Positions 5,177 to 5,524 of a stretch of 5,524 nt of DNA are shown in pieces. Both the position numbers and the translations under genes were made by a program. Under the pieces are notes generated by a model. It had not been told where the DNA came from, did no database searches, and was given only the letters and a program-made list of their open reading frames with translations. The DNA comes from Chitinophagaceae bacterium (GTDB lineage: Bacteria > Bacteroidota > Bacteroidia > Chitinophagales > Chitinophagaceae): positions 1-5,524 of the forward strand of contig CANJDY010000204.1 of the NCBI GenBank assembly GCA_947472635.1. The letters are read 5' to 3'. Within the stretch, counting starts at the first letter, position 1, and each line of letters opens with the position of its first letter.

Positions 5177-5524
5177 AATTTCAGTTAGCTCACCAGACCA
5201 CCTAACAGCGCAGCCCCTCGTAGATAATCCTAATTACTGCATCTCCTTCAACAGAATTTCAAATAAAAGAATACAACTTTTTTATATAACTCGGTGTTTT
5301 AACTTTTATTTCACATTTTGATATATAATTTTATTTTCTAATTTATCCGTCATCCCTAACAAACGATTCTTCAACTTCCCATAAGCACAGCGCAAGATTG
5401 AATTAGGTAACCAAACTGGTTTACCATCGTTAATGATTAAATTAAATTATTGTGAAACAACAAGGCATTGATTCCGAACCGGCAGGCATTCAATTAATTA
5501 AAAGATATAAGAACAACTATAAAA
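5177..5524. other. Intergenic region with no confident gene; possible gene remnant on the minus strand
   Basis: No complete gene is supported in these 348 bases. The most protein-like stretch is a minus-strand frame open for 46 codons from 5446 to a stop at 5308-5306. It contains NDGKPVWLPNSILRCAYGKL and then KNRLLGMTDKLENKIIYQNVK. It has no ATG near its beginning. A separate short frame starting at an ATG just upstream (MPAGSESMPCCFTII, ending at a stop around 5447) lies in a different phase and could be joined to it by a one-base shift, as in a decayed gene. The length is within what chance allows in AT-rich DNA, and I recognise no family. A weak hairpin, GGTAACC with GG-T-TTACC, lies at 5406-5425. 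Confidence 0.4.

Noticed and set aside
5285..5300. ACTCGGT-TTTT similarity to the start region of the hairpin RNA candidate at 3644-3654
   Set aside because: It shares only a short, low-complexity match and has no following hairpin, so chance is the better explanation.

Overview
The window looks like chromosomal DNA from a member of the Bacteroidota, probably Chitinophagaceae or a close relative. The sequence is AT-rich and has no clear Shine-Dalgarno sites. Several signal peptides end in Phe-x-Gln. There is a long TonB-dependent outer-membrane receptor with an N-terminal carboxypeptidase-regulatory-like domain, and some promoter candidates resemble the TAnnTTTG -7 element of this phylum. The family-level placement is inference.

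Left block (1-3566, all minus strand, read right to left). A small secreted Cys/His-rich protein resembling DUF6370 (3216-3566, TTG start) is followed 59 bases later by an 819-residue TonB-dependent receptor (697-3156). After a 265-base gap comes the 5' part of an exported xylose-isomerase-like TIM-barrel protein (431 to the window edge). Two low-complexity arrays of GGGGTTA/GGGGTTTA-type units (plus strand) lie at the two ends of the receptor gene. One is at 513-573. The other, at 3203-3242, overlaps the 3' end of the DUF6370-like gene and supplies its last eight codons and stop.

Middle (3567-3919). This is a very AT-rich gap between divergent genes. It holds a striking GC-rich hairpin (3678-3701) preceded by a possible -7 element, which suggests a roughly 60-nt RNA or leader. 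To its right is a small gene of unknown function (3920-4186) whose 3' end contains a run of 14 C, a plausible slippage site.

Right block (4302-5176). An HxlR-family winged-helix regulator (minus strand) and a four-helix DoxX-like membrane protein (plus strand) are divergently transcribed from a 113-base gap. The gap carries a near-perfect 17-bp inverted repeat and three ACTAGT cores spaced exactly 18 bp apart, which is very probably the operator through which the regulator controls both genes. The DoxX-like gene ends in a textbook intrinsic terminator. The last 348 bases have no confident gene, only a 46-codon open frame without a start that could be a gene remnant.

I see no mobile element, CRISPR array, tRNA or rRNA. 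The items most worth following are the G-rich arrays bracketing the receptor, the hairpin RNA candidate, the 18-bp-phased operator and the poly-C tract.
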